Assembly: GCF_030272615.1 (NCBI RefSeq)
Contig: NC_081405.1
Coordinates: 25,808,272-25,872,271, forward strand
Origin: Cryptomeria japonica
Taxonomy: Eukaryota; Streptophyta; Pinopsida; Cupressales; Cupressaceae
Length of the DNA stretch: 64,000 nucleotides
Reading direction: 5' to 3'
Shown here piece by piece: positions 34,800 to 45,825 of the stretch. A model generated the notes under the pieces. That model saw nothing but the letters and a program-made list of their open reading frames with translations. It had not been told where the DNA came from and made no database searches. Position numbers and translations under genes: made by a program. How positions within the stretch are numbered: position 1 is the first letter of the stretch; each line of letters opens with the position of its first letter.

Positions 34800-36747
34800 T
34801 CATGTCACCTCCTTGGGAATCATATTCTGATTAATTCCAAGCTTCTTAAACTCTATCTCAAGCACCCATGTAGCTTCAACATCATCCATACCCTGCCATT
34901 TGATTAGGTGCTCCCAATAGGCTTGGTGCCTTGTCTTCTTGGCGATCCTTGAACTCAACACCTTCTCGGCTTTGGATTTGGTTTGGCTGGTAATTGAAGG
35001 TTGTTCACATCATCTAATACCTATGAGTGACTGCAATTTGAACCTTGAATTGGTCCCTTGTAGGCAACTAAGTCTACTATGTTGAAAACCGGTGACAATC
35101 CTATGTCACTAGGTAGATCCACCTTGTAAGCATTTTCTCCATACTTGGCTAGAATGGCACATGGACCTATCCTTCTCATTTGAAACTTGCTAGACACTCC
35201 TTTCTATAGCCTTTCTTTGTTTAGGTGCACCATGACAAGATCTCCCACTTGAAATTGGAAGTTCTTCTTCTTTCATCAACTTTTTGTTTGATTTTGCTTG
35301 TGTTCTCCATCAATGCTTGCTTGACTGATTCATGAACCTCCTTCATTAATTGAGAAAAGTCTTTTGCATATCCACTTCTTGCAGATGCACTTCCTAAGTC
35401 TCTCAAATCCAAAATACCTCTTGGGTGCACACCATAGACCACTTCAAAAGAGCTCTTGTTGGTAGTCCTATTTATGGTGTTACTATATGCATATTCTGCT
35501 TGTGAGAGTACTTGATCCCATGTCTGACCATATTCCTTAGTAAGGCACCTTAATAAGTTTCCAAAGCTTCTATTCACCACTTCAGTTTGCCCATATGTTT
35601 AAGGATGGTAGGCTGATACAAAAGAGAGGTTGGTGCCAAGCTTTTGCCAAATGCAAAGTGTCTTCCAAAAATGACTCATGAACTTTGAGTCCCTATTTGA
35701 AACAATGCTCATGGGTAAACCATCTATCCTCACTACCTCTTTGAAGAATAATTGAGCTATTTGGCATGCATCATGAGTAGTCTAGGCACAAAGTGGGCCA
35801 TTTTGCTAAATCTATCCACAATGACATAAATCTTGTCATATCCCTACTTTGTCCTTGGTAAACCTACTACAAAGTCCATACTAATGCATTCCCAAGGTCT
35901 ATTTGGTATGTGAAGAGATTGGTATAAACCGACATTTGTAGAAGTACCTTTGGACTTTTGGCAAACTATGCAAGTCTCCACATATTTCTTTAGATCTTGA
36001 CTCATCCTTGGCCAATAATAGTACCTTTTAACCAACTATTGAGTCTTATTGACTAAAAAATGTCCACCAAGGCTACCATTATGCTTCTCTTGAATGAGGT
36101 TTTCTCTCATTGAGCCTCTAGGCACACAAAGTTGCCCACCTTTAAACAATAGTCCATTTTGCAAAGTAAAATCAGAATACTCACTATGGAAGTGATTTTG
36201 ATACTCCTTACACACCTTGTAGGCATTTGAGAAGTCTTCATCCTCTAGGTACAAGTATCTAAAACTGCCCACACCTATGCTTCTCAATTGGATTTCTTGG
36301 ACTATCAAAAGTCTCCTACTTAATGCATCAGCTACCCAGTTTAACTGCCCTTTCTTGTGCTTAATGGTGAATGTGTAGGCTTGCATTTACTCCACCCATT
36401 TCATGTGTTTATGACTGAGTTTGTCATGTGAGTTTAGGAAAATCAATGCTTGGTTTTCCGTATAGACTACAAATTCTTTAGAAAGGAGATAGTGTCTCCA
36501 CTTCCTCAAAGCCTGCACTAAAGCATATAACTCAAGATCATAAGAGGAATATTTCCTCTTGGCATCTCTTAGCTTCTCACTATGGAAAGCTACTAGTCTT
36601 TCTTCTTGGCTTAGGACAACACCTACTACAACATTGCTTGCATCACATTACACTATGAAAAGTTTCTCAAAACTAGGCAACACTAGCACCGATTGAGTAG
36701 TTATCTTCTCCTTCAAGGTTTCAAAACCTTTGTTTGCTTCTTCACCC
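34800..36747 (-). pseudogene. pol: Chromovirus H RNase H, integrase and chromodomain
   Basis: On the minus strand: RNase H (36747-36390; [33 protein letters not shown] just after), the H2C2 zinc domain (HNGSLGGH to CIVCQKSKG, 36110-35950), the integrase core start (RPWECISMDFVVGLP), then after a frameshift the integrase C-terminal part (35580-35221; AEYAYSNTINRTT, VYGVHPRGILDLRD). A chromodomain ends the frame (34930-34850; HLIKWQGMDDVEATWVLE), with TGA at 34800. Stops include one before CDASN and one after KHMKWVE. The chromodomain assigns it to the chromovirus clade. Reverse transcriptase is missing through the 5' deletion. Confidence 0.9.
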
Positions 36748-37665
36748 CACTTAGCACTTCAATTTGACCTTATTTCCTATAGCCGGGTTGCTCTTGGACT
36801 CACCTACAACAAGGTGATAGTCACATTGAAACTCATCTCCAGCTCTTGTCCCTGCATATGTACACTGTATAGGTGGTTTCCCTCCATGTCCCAACAAGTC
36901 GTGATGGCAGAATGTGTGGAGTTCATGGGGCAACCATTTTTACATAAACTGTTATATACAAGCCAGAACTAGCTATTTACAAACCAAAGCAAGAAAACAC
37001 CAAAGCAAACTATCTACAAAGCTTGAAAAGGAACCAAAAATAGTGTAACACACTAGACAAACTCAATCCATTGCTGGATCAATGAATTCAATCCATTTTC
37101 AATTACAAAATGAGCAAAATCAAATCAAAATGCTACCAACTAGTCTGAAAATGAGTAGTTTCAGATTGTTGAACTTACAAAACACATTCTCCAACCTTGG
37201 AAACCATGCAAGAGAGGGTACTTATAGTGTTTACCACATTTGGAGTCATCTTAGGGCGTTGGACAATCCCTAACTCCATCGCTAACCAATTCAGGACAAA
37301 AGTTGTTATGACAACTTTTTGCAACTTTGCACTTTTGCACTTTTTGGTCTTCTCACCCTATGGGACCTATTCTAAGTCATCACACATGACTTTTAAAACA
37401 TTTATAAGACTAATTTAACCCTCCATAATGCCTATACCAAGTTTTGACACTTTTGACCATCTAGAAGGTCAACTACCTACTCAAACCCACTATTTATAAA
37501 AAAATGCAAACCTAAGAAGAATGAACTCAACCTAGGCCTACGTTGACTCAAAACACCAACTCTTGGACCATCCTCAAGTCCTTATTCACTAATGACTTGG
37601 ATAGGTTCAGTACAAGCCAAAATTGAGAAAACAAGATAGCCTAAGTTCTAGGTGCTCCTGCACCA
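36748..37665 (-). repeat. Chromovirus H truncated 5' LTR
   Basis: About 918 bp are homologous to the upstream part of the 3' LTR. On the minus strand it starts TGGTGCAGGAGCACC, then stops at CACTTAGCACTTC where RNase H begins. The rest of the LTR, primer site and gag through RT were deleted at that word. Confidence 0.85.
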
Positions 37666-37670
37666 CCTAG
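37666..37670 (+). repeat. TSD of H, right (CCTAG)
   Basis: This is an exact partner of 18199-18203. Confidence 0.9.
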
Positions 37671-38801
37671 GTCGGCCAAAAGAAGAAATTAAAATCTAGG
37701 ATTTCATACTTAAGAGCTCTCTTTCTTCATTTGAAGGGGTCTTCTTCTAGGAATATAAGAGAAGGTTTTTGGAGCATAAAGAACCTTCTTTGTAGTGAAA
37801 GAGTAGATCTTTGAAGTCTTCAACAACATTCAACATTCATCCATCAAACATTCATCAATCATCATTTCATCAACTGGGGGCTTTTGAAGATGTAGGAGAA
37901 CAATAGGAGATCACCGGATGAAGATTGGCTTGTACCTCTCCCTTGGGGTTGGGCATGGTTACATGTTGTTTCCATATCTTTATAGGAAATTCATATTGAT
38001 TCATATTCATGCTTTAGATCACTTTGCATCATGGATTTAGATAATTTACTTTGTCAATTATAAGCAACTAGGGTTTACTCTTTTATGGTTGCTCTAGATT
38101 GTTTACTTTCATTTTAGGATCTTGCACACACACAAGGTTCTTGTACACACATTTTTAGTACATTATCAGCTATTTGTTGAGGTGGAAATCACCAAAATAG
38201 GGGTTTGACTAAGGCAAAATCCTATCTGGCCACCCAAAACCCTCTTTTTCAGCTACAGGTACAAGTTTGGATCCGAGCGTCGCTGGAAGTTTCAGGACCG
38301 ATAGAGCACACAAAAGTTGTCCCAGGGTTCATAATTTATTAGAAACCCCTAGGACAGGGGTGTTGCACCTTGGTCCTACCTATTTTTAGTAACATTTTCT
38401 AGTGCAACAGTTTGTAGATCCCAGAATCTAGTCTTTTAGTTGCAGCTTTAGACTTGGAGAATCGGGATAGTAGCGTGGCACCCTAGTCCTGGACATTTTG
38501 GATCAGATTTTAGATGTAGGTGCATCTTTGATTTTGCTTCCTAACCTATAATTTTTAGTAGTTTATCAGTTGTTTTTTGTTCTGCATTTCTAGATTATGG
38601 TTTGCTTGCTTACTTGCACTTTAGGTTAAATTGCATTTTAGATCAGTCTCGCCCCCTCATTTGTAGAAAAGGAATAGAAACCCTAAGAGGTAATCCATGA
38701 CTCTCTCTTTCTCATAAGTAGTCAAAGTGCATTACCTCCCTAGGCTCTTTCGTATTCTATGAGTGTAAACTCAATGTGAATCCAATTGCATTTTCATTAC
38801 A

Positions 38802-39322
38802 TTGCATTGTTAGATGTAGATTTGGTATCTTTTCATTTTGCTTTATAAAAAGTGCCCTACTATTCATAATGGGTTCCAAGCCTTGGAACAATGATGGAAA
38901 TAGATATATGGGGATCAGACCCCTATGGAAGTGGGGGAACGAGCCCATCGATGCCTTCTATCCACGCTACAAGACAACAGGGATGAAGGGATCTCAAACA
39001 AGTTTAGGAGTTAGCTTCTGATGTAGTTAGTGAGAAGCTAAGTTCCATTTTTAGCTTTAGCTAGCTCGTGACATAAAATTCCAAAAAAAAGTGAAAAAAA
39101 TTCAAGAAAAAAGAAGAAGAGAGATTTCCCTTTATTTGCTTGCATTGTGTGTTTAAATTTCAAAATGTCAAATTTTTATTTGCAAGATGTTCATGATTTT
39201 GATGTTGTATGCAATTGTGTTGATTATGAGTTTAGTAAGGACGAATTAGATGAAGCTCTAGACGCTTTTTTGAATCGTAAACCTTCTAAACCCTCATTTT
39301 GCCAAAAACTAATCAAACTTGT
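38802..39322 (+). pseudogene. Element A internal region G with small ORF
   Basis: Directly after the A LTR, this contains a frame around 38870-39020 (GSKPWNNDGNRYMGI, WGNEPIDAFYPR) and a second from ATG 39165 with MSNFYLQDVHDFD and SKDELDEALDAFLNRKPSKP. The second frame is acidic and runs into a copia LTR at 39323. Neither is recognised. Three further copies (near 40220, 41298 and 45650) keep the frame largely intact, so it was probably once coding. At the fourth copy the frame continues after element F, at 53490. Confidence 0.5.
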
Positions 39323-42006
39323 TGATTGTTCTGATACTTAATGTTAAGTATAGATGCCAAGCTAATAAGATGAGAGGAGGGGGGGTGAATCATACAAACT
39401 TAATCTTCTAGAAAAACAACAGATTCAACCTCGGTAACATATACTTTAGTAATATAACAAAACTACTAAACATGCAAACTCAAAAGAATATAAACATCAT
39501 AAAACTCATAACACCAGATTTAATGTGGAAACCCAAATAGGGAAAAACCACTGTGGGATTTTGAACCCACTAAGAAATATGCTCTTCTAGAGTATGCTCG
39601 GTTAAAAGAAAATCCTGTTAAAGATTACAAACACATTGCTAGATGTGATCCAATTAAGGGATTTCCCTCAGATCTATTAGGATCTTCACCTTGTAAGAAG
39701 TGACCTTGTTAAAGGATTTCAAACACTCAATCAGAATGTCACCTTGCTAGAGGGTTTTACAAATAAGACTATTAAGTCCACTCGGTTAAGATATTTTCTG
39801 TCACTTTACAAAATAACAATAATAAAAATCTATCTGCGACTTCACATCTAAAATGCTAAAGTAGATTCTTATTTGCTCAAAGTAGGGTCTAGATTTGGTA
39901 TCTTTTCATTTTTCTTTATAAAAAGTGCCCTACTATTCACAAGGGGTTCCAAGCCTTGGAACAACGATGGAAATAGATATATGGGGATCAAACCCGTATG
40001 AAAGTGGGGGAACGAGCCCATCGACGCCTTCTATCCACACTGCAAGATAATAGGGATGAAGGGATCTCAAACAAGTTTAGGAGTTAGCTTCTGATGTAGT
40101 TAGTGAGAAGCTAAGTTCCGTTTTTAGCTTTAGCTAGCCCGTGACATAAAATTCCAAAAAAAAGTGAAAAAAATTCAAGAAAAAAGAAGAAGAGAGATTT
40201 GCCTTTATTTGCTTGCATTGTGTGTTTAAATTTCAAAATGTCAAATTTTTATTTGCAAGATGTTCATGATTTTGATAATGTATGCAATTGTGTTGATTAT
40301 GAGTTTAGTAAGGATGAATTAGATGAAGCTCTAGATGATTGTTTGAATCATAAACCTTCTAAACCCTCATTTTGCCAAAACCTAATCAACCTTGTTGATA
40401 GTTCTGATACTTAATGTTAAGTACAGATGCCAAGATAATAAGATGAGAGGGGGGGGGGGGGGTGAATCATACAAACTAAATCTTCCAGAAAAACAACAAA
40501 TTCAACCTCAGTAATATATACTTCAGTAATATAACCAAAACTGCTAAACATGCAAACTCAAAAGCATATAAACATCATAAAACTCATAACACCAGATTTA
40601 ACATGGAAACCCAAATAGGGAAAAACCACTATGGGATTTCGGACCCACTAAGAAATATACTCTTCTAGAGTATGCTCGGTTAAAAGAAAATCCTGTTAAA
40701 GATTACAAACACATTGCTAGATGTGATCTGGTTAAGGGATTTCCCTCGGATCTATTAGGATCTTCACCTTGTTAGAAGTGACCTTGTTAAAGGATTTCAA
40801 ACACTCAATCAGAATGTCACCTTGCTAGAGGGTTTTACAAATAAGACTATTAAGTCCACTTAGTTAAGATATTTTCTGTCACTTTACAAAATAACAGTAA
40901 TAAAAATCTATCTGCAACTTCACATCTAAAATGCTAAACTAGATTCTTATTTGCTTAAAGCAGGGTCTAGATTTGGTATCTTTTCATTTTGCTTTATAAA
41001 AAGTGCCCTACTATTCATAAGGGGTTCCAAGCCTTGGAACAACGATGGAAATAGATATATGGGGATCAAACCCATACGAAAGTGGGGGAACGAGCCCATT
41101 GATGCCTTCTATCCAAGCTGCAAGACAACATGGATGAAGGGATCTCAAACAAGTTTAGGAGTTAGCTTCTGAAGTAGTTAGTGAGAAGCTAAGTTCCATT
41201 TTTAGCTTTAGCTAGCCCGTGACATAAAATTCCAAAAAAAAGTAAAAAAAATTCAAGAAAAAAGAAGAAGAGAGATTTCCCATTATTTGCTTGCATTGTG
41301 TGTTTAAATTTCAAAACGTCAGATTTTTATTTGCAAGATGTTCATGATTTTGATGATGTATGCAATTGTGTTGATTATGACTTTAGTAAGGATGAATTAG
41401 ATGAAGCTCTAGATGATTTTTTGAGTCATAAACCTTCTAAACCCTCATTTTGCCAAAAACTAATCGACCTTGTTGATAGTTCTATACTTAATGTTAAGTA
41501 CAAATGCCAAGCTAATAAGAAGAGAGGGGGGGGGTGAATCATACAAACTTAATCTTCCAGAAAAACAACAGGTTCAACCTCGGTAACATATACTTCAGTA
41601 ATATAACCAAAACTGCTAAACATGCAAACTCAAAAGCATATAAACATCATAAAACTCATAACACCAGATTTAACGTGGAAACCCAAATAGGGAAAAACCA
41701 CTGTGGGATTTCGGACCCACTAAGAAATATACTCTTCTAGAGTATGCTCGGTTAAAAGAAAATCATGTTAAAGATTACAAACACATTGCTAGATGCGACT
41801 CGGTTAAGGGATTTCCCTTAGATCTGTTAGGATCTTCACCTTGTTAGAAGTGACCTTGTTAAAGGATTTCAAACACTCAATCAGAATGTCACCTTGCTAG
41901 AGGGTTTTACAAATAAGACTATTAAGTCCACTCGGTTAAGATATTTTCTGTCACTTTAAAAAATAACAGTAATAAAAATCTATCTACAACTTCACATCTA
42001 AAATGC
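38814..42006 (+). repeat. Tandem array of G-to-copia-LTR chimeric units
   Basis: There are three units of about 1,073-1,078 bp. Each joins region G to the first 530-565 bp of an F-family copia LTR. The LTR starts at 39323, 40396 and 41474, always after CTTGT in the same G sequence, the target of element F at 45826. The other junction, LTR to G, reads GCTCAAAGTAGGGTCTAG at 39888 and nearly the same at 40959. The array formed after an F-type insertion, by duplication across the LTR boundary. Confidence 0.85.
39323..39888 (-). repeat. F-family LTR fragment, array unit 1
   Basis: On the plus strand it starts TGATTGTTCTGATAC, with the G-run at 39375-39385 and the GGAAACCCAAATAGGG module at 39528. 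Fragments 40396-40959 and 41474-42006 are parallel copies. The third is cut slightly shorter and joins element H sequence. Confidence 0.85.
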
Positions 42007-42269
42007 AACTTCAGTTGCCCACCTTTAAACAATAGTCCGTTTTGCAAAGTAAAACCAGAATACTCACTATGGAAGTGATTTTGATACTCCTTACACACCT
42101 TGTAGGCATTTGAGAAGTCTTCATCCTCCAGGTACAAGTCTCTAAAACTATCCACACCTATGCTTCTCAATTGGATTTCTTGGACTGTCAAAAGTCTCCT
42201 ACTTAATGCATCAGCTACCTAGTTTAACTGCCCTTTCTTGTGCTTAATGGTGAATGTGTAGGCTTGCAT

Positions 42270-42632
42270 TTACTCAACCCATTTCATGTGTTTATGACTG
42301 AGTTTGTCATGTGAGTTTAGGAAAATCAATGCTTGGTTTTCTGTATAGACTACAAATTCTTTAGAAAGGAGATAGTGTCTCCACTTCCTCAAAGCCTGCA
42401 CTAAAGCATATAACTCAAGATCATAAGAGGAGTATTTCCTCTTGGCATCTCTTAGCTTCTCACTATGGAAAGCTACTGGTCTTTCTTCTTGGCTTAGGAC
42501 AACACCTACTACAACATTGCTTGCATCACATTCCACTATGAAAAGTTTCTCAAAACTAGGCAACACTAGCACCAATTGAGTAGTTATCTTCTCCTTCAAG
42601 GTTTCAAAACCTTTGTTTGCTTCTTCACCCCA
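42270..42632 (-). pseudogene. pol: Chromovirus RNase H, second copy
   Basis: About 110 codons of the RNase H domain remain: [37 protein letters not shown] and [10 protein letters not shown]. It ends with a TAA after WVE. RNase H removes the RNA strand during reverse transcription; here it is an orphan fragment. Confidence 0.88.
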
Positions 42633-43311
42633 CTTAGCACTTCAATTTGACATTATTTCTTGTAGCTGGGTTGCTCCTAGACTCACCTAGAACAAGGTGA
42701 CAGCCACATTGAAACTCATCTCTAGCTCTTGTCCCTGCATATTTACACTGTATAGGTGGTTTCCCTCCATTTACCAACAAGTCGTGATGGCAACACGTAT
42801 GGAGTTCATGGGGCAACCATTTTTACATAAACTGTTATATACAAGCCATAACTGGCTGTTTACAAACCAAAGCAAGAAAACACCAAAGTAAACTATCTAC
42901 AAAGCTTGAAAAGGAACCAACAATAGTATAACACACTAGAGAAACTCAATCCATTGCTGGATCAATGAATTCAATCCATTTTCAATTACAAAATGAGCAA
43001 AATCAAATCAAAATGGTACCCACTAGTCTGAATATGAGTAGTTTCAGATTGTTGAACTTACAAAACACACTCTCCAACCTTGGCAACTATGCAAGAGAGG
43101 GTACTTATAGCTTTTACCACATGTGGAGTCATCCTTGGACAATCCCTAACTCCATCGCTAACCAATTCAGGACAAAAGTTGTCATGACAACTTTTTGCAA
43201 CTTTGCACTTTTGCACTTTTTGGTCTTCTCACACTATGAGACCTATTCTAAGTCATCACACATGACTTTTAAAACATTTATAAGACTAATTTAACCCTCC
43301 CTAATGCCTAT

Positions 43312-43647
43312 ACCAAGTTTTGACACTTTTGACCATCCAGAAGGTCAACTACCTACTCAAACCCACTATTTACAGACAAATGCAAACCTGAGAAGAATGA
43401 ACTCAACCTAGGCCTACATTGACTCAAAACACCAACTCTTGGACCATCCTCAAGTCCTTATTCACTACTAACTTGGATAGGGGCATTACCAAGTTTTGAC
43501 ACTTTTGACCATCCAGAAGGTCAACTACCTACTCAAACCCACTATTTACAGAAAAATGCAAACCTGAGAAGAATCAACTCAACCTAGGCCTACATTGACT
43601 CAAAACACCAACTCTTGGACCATCCTCAAGTCCTTATTCACTACTAA
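43312..43647 (+). repeat. 176-bp tandem duplication in H LTR
   Basis: The segment from ACCAAGTTTTGACAC (43312) recurs at 43488 with only a few changes. The first H copy has a single version, so this arose later. The second unit is slightly incomplete. Confidence 0.85.
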
Positions 43648-45448
43648 GCTTTGGTCAGTTTTTTAGTAGACCTCCCTCCATCCATGGTGGCCGCTGTCAA
43701 AGCAATTACACAGACCAGAGCACGATGGAAACTTTAACACTCCCATGACCCCTTGGGGTGACTTGGCATGCAACATGTTTCTTGGGTGGATAAGCTGAAG
43801 TCAACAAATTCCATGCAGCAATCAAGCTCCAACTAAAACGGTTGAAAGTTTTTAACATTAAGACTCGAGCTTGCCACAAAACAAGGGTGGTATTTAATTC
43901 ATAGAACTGCGTGGAGATTATAGTTACAACCACATGACAATAGAAATAGTGGAACAGTAAATAAGACCCAGATGATAGCAGCAAACATAGCCAAAGATTA
44001 GAATAAATAGATGTATACACACACATATTCTGGCATTCTTTCTCACACGAGATTAGAACAGTGATAATTTCTTGAAGGGAGGGTTAGAATAGTTTGATAG
44101 AGAGGAAGAATAGTTTGATATAGAGGAAGAATAGTTGGATATAGAGGAAGAATAGTTGATATAGAGAGATAGTTGGATAATATCATAGAGATTGAGCGAT
44201 AGAGAGATAGTTGGAGAGAAAGAGAGACCTGCGATCAAGGCATGGAATCATTTAACGAAGAACGACAAGGTCAAAATCTTACAATCCACTCTAAGTTTCC
44301 AAGAGGTTAGAATCCTTTGTTTATGTTTTATTTTATTTGTTAAATTTGGTATAAAATGTGTAGAAATGGAAGTTTAGATAATAGATATATACATCCAAAT
44401 GGGTATGAATTATTAATATCGTATTTGAAATGCTTTGTAAACCATTGTGGAATAGATAAAAAGAATTTAGAGAAAAGATGTTAATATCGTATTTTGCACA
44501 AAATAATTAGTTTTAATTCTATTTTTAGAATGTGTTTGCATACTTTTGGTTAAATATGAGATTAATTTCATACATGTTTAACACCTTCTTTTGTATGTAC
44601 TTTATTTTAGATGAAAGATTGATTTTAAGATTATTGCTTATAAAAGTTTATCGTCTTCCAAAATATGAAAGATTGTCTTCGATAGATATATTAGACAAGT
44701 AATGATTAGTAAGCAACAAAAATGATATCTCTATTTTTGTTTTAAAAGAAAGATTGTATTCTCAATAGAATTTGTGTTTGAGGGAATCAAGCTAGGGTTA
44801 AGCTTGATTTGGAAAAATTTACCTTTCGGGACAGGTGCCGAATGTGGATGTTTTAGGGAGAATAGTTGCTTTTTCCAACTATTATTTTGCTGTGCATGGC
44901 ATATACTCGGCCAAGTTATTGTTTGAATTATCCGTAGAAAAAGATGGAAATTCCTTATTTATGCTCTCTACCACATCCTAGTATAATAGTGAATGCTTAT
45001 TTCTTAGAATGAAGTAGGAAAAATGAAAATGCATATATTATCTAGGCATGCACTAGATTCCCTCCTATTTTTGAATTCTTTGGTTAAACCAATTCGTGCA
45101 GGGTCGGGTATTCTTGATTGATCAAGAATTTCGAGGAAGTGTAAGCTCCAAGGTTGGGCGGAAAAAGCACCCAATTCTTGTTCTCATCTATGTTCAAAAG
45201 GCAAAAGGAAGTGACTCAGACTAAAGATCGACATATGCATCTTCTTGTATATTCTTAAGGCAATTTGGAAGCCTAAGTAGGAAATAAGAACTTCTTAGTA
45301 TTGGATATTGTATTATTCATGTGCATTTTTATGATATATTCGATGTTTGCTTATATCTTGTATAAAATATGCTTAGAAATTGAAATTTTAGGTTTATTTA
45401 TGAATAAAGAGTAGTTTAGGGTTAGATCCTAGATGGACATCTTTACAC
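43648..45448. other. Unassigned stretch between H copy and G copy
   Basis: No retroelement domain, LTR pair or convincing ORF is seen. It contains a GA-rich repeat (44085-44225) and a perfect 9-bp inverted repeat ATTCTTGAT/ATCAAGAAT at 45110-45129. No copy of it appears elsewhere in the window, so it may be filler captured during rearrangement or a fragment of another repeat. Confidence 0.4.
44085..44225 (+). repeat. GA-rich short tandem repeat
   Basis: Units of about 22 bp follow ATAGAGGAAGAATAGTTGGAT, repeated four times with variation, then AGAGATAGTTGGA words. Confidence 0.75.
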
Positions 45449-45825
45449 CCATCGACGCCTTCTATCCACGCTGCAAGACAATAGGGATGAAGGGATCTCA
45501 AACAAGTTTAGGAGTTAGCTTCTGATGTAGTTAGTGAGAAGCTAAGTTCTGTTTTTAGCTTTAGCTAGCCCATGACATAAAATTCCAAAAAAAAGTGAAA
45601 AAAATTCAAGAAAAAAAAGAAGAGAGATTTCCCTTTATTTGCTCGCATTGTGTGTTTAAATTTCAAAATGTCAGATTTTTATTTGCAAGATGTTCATGAT
45701 TTTGATGATGTATGCAATTGTGTTGATTATGAGTTTAGTAAGGACGAATTAGATGAAGCTCTAGACGATTTTTTGAATCGTAAACCTTCTAAACCCTCAT
45801 TTTGCCACAAACTAATCAACCTTGT
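45449..45825 (+). pseudogene. Fourth copy of region G, cut by F
   Basis: This starts abruptly within G (ATCGACGCCTTCTATCC) and carries the small ORF from ATG 45668 (MSDFYLQDVHDFDDVCNCVD, SKDELDEALDDF). Codons reach CTTGT, where F inserted. Across F the frame continues at 53490 for about 43 codons (MQFHGDGKDKLND) until L's LTR at 53621. Function unknown. Confidence 0.5.
45821..45825 (+). repeat. TSD of copia F (CTTGT), left
   Basis: CTTGT here and at 53485-53489. Confidence 0.93.

Larger units (their letters stand above)
18204..37665 (-). mobile_element. Ty3/gypsy chromovirus H, deleted, hosting element B
   Basis: The minus-strand element is bounded by TGATGGGG at 18204 and CTCCTGCACCA at 37665 with TSD CCTAG. 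From right to left: truncated 5' LTR (37665-36748), RNase H, integrase and chromodomain (36747-34800), 3' LTR (34779-18204, opened by B). Primer site, gag, protease and reverse transcriptase are gone. The deletion joins LTR to RNase H at CACTTAGCACTTCAATTT. Without B the element is about 4.5 kb. Confidence 0.88.
16591..38801 (+). mobile_element. A-family LTR (plus), split by nested insertions
   Basis: Three pieces form one LTR: 16591-16642, 17782-18203 and 37671-38801. The start, TATAGTGTCATAAATTG, aligns with TGTAGCGTCGTAAATTG of the A solo LTR (26462, minus), with TG changed to TA. The piece after 37671 aligns with the reverse complement of 25985-24900. Total length without inserts is about 1.6 kb against 1.67 kb. 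The end is placed at CATTTTCATTACA (38801), followed by internal region G. Five bases before the start are CCAGC; a partner was not found in the window. Confidence 0.75.
42014..43647 (-). mobile_element. Second copy of deleted chromovirus H segment
   Basis: Collinear with 36130-37600 and closely similar. On the minus strand an LTR part (43647-42632) joins RNase H (42599-42270) at the same CACTTAGCAC junction, followed by the start of the zinc domain region to 42014. RNase H here keeps IVECDASN, where the first copy has a stop, but both copies have the TAA after KHMKWVE. Both ends are broken: the array LTR fragment on the left, unrelated DNA on the right. Confidence 0.85.

Noticed and set aside
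40449-40463. G-run as a gap or sequencing artefact
   Set aside because: Runs occur at the same LTR position in many copies, so the feature is real, though exact lengths may be misread.
38814-42006. CRISPR-like array
   Set aside because: Units are 1.07 kb with no short repeat-spacer pattern; the content is retroelement sequence in a plant genome.
43706-44026. Minus-strand 106-codon frame
   Set aside because: No domain, no homologous copy in the window and no start or context; chance length is plausible in this AT-rich DNA.
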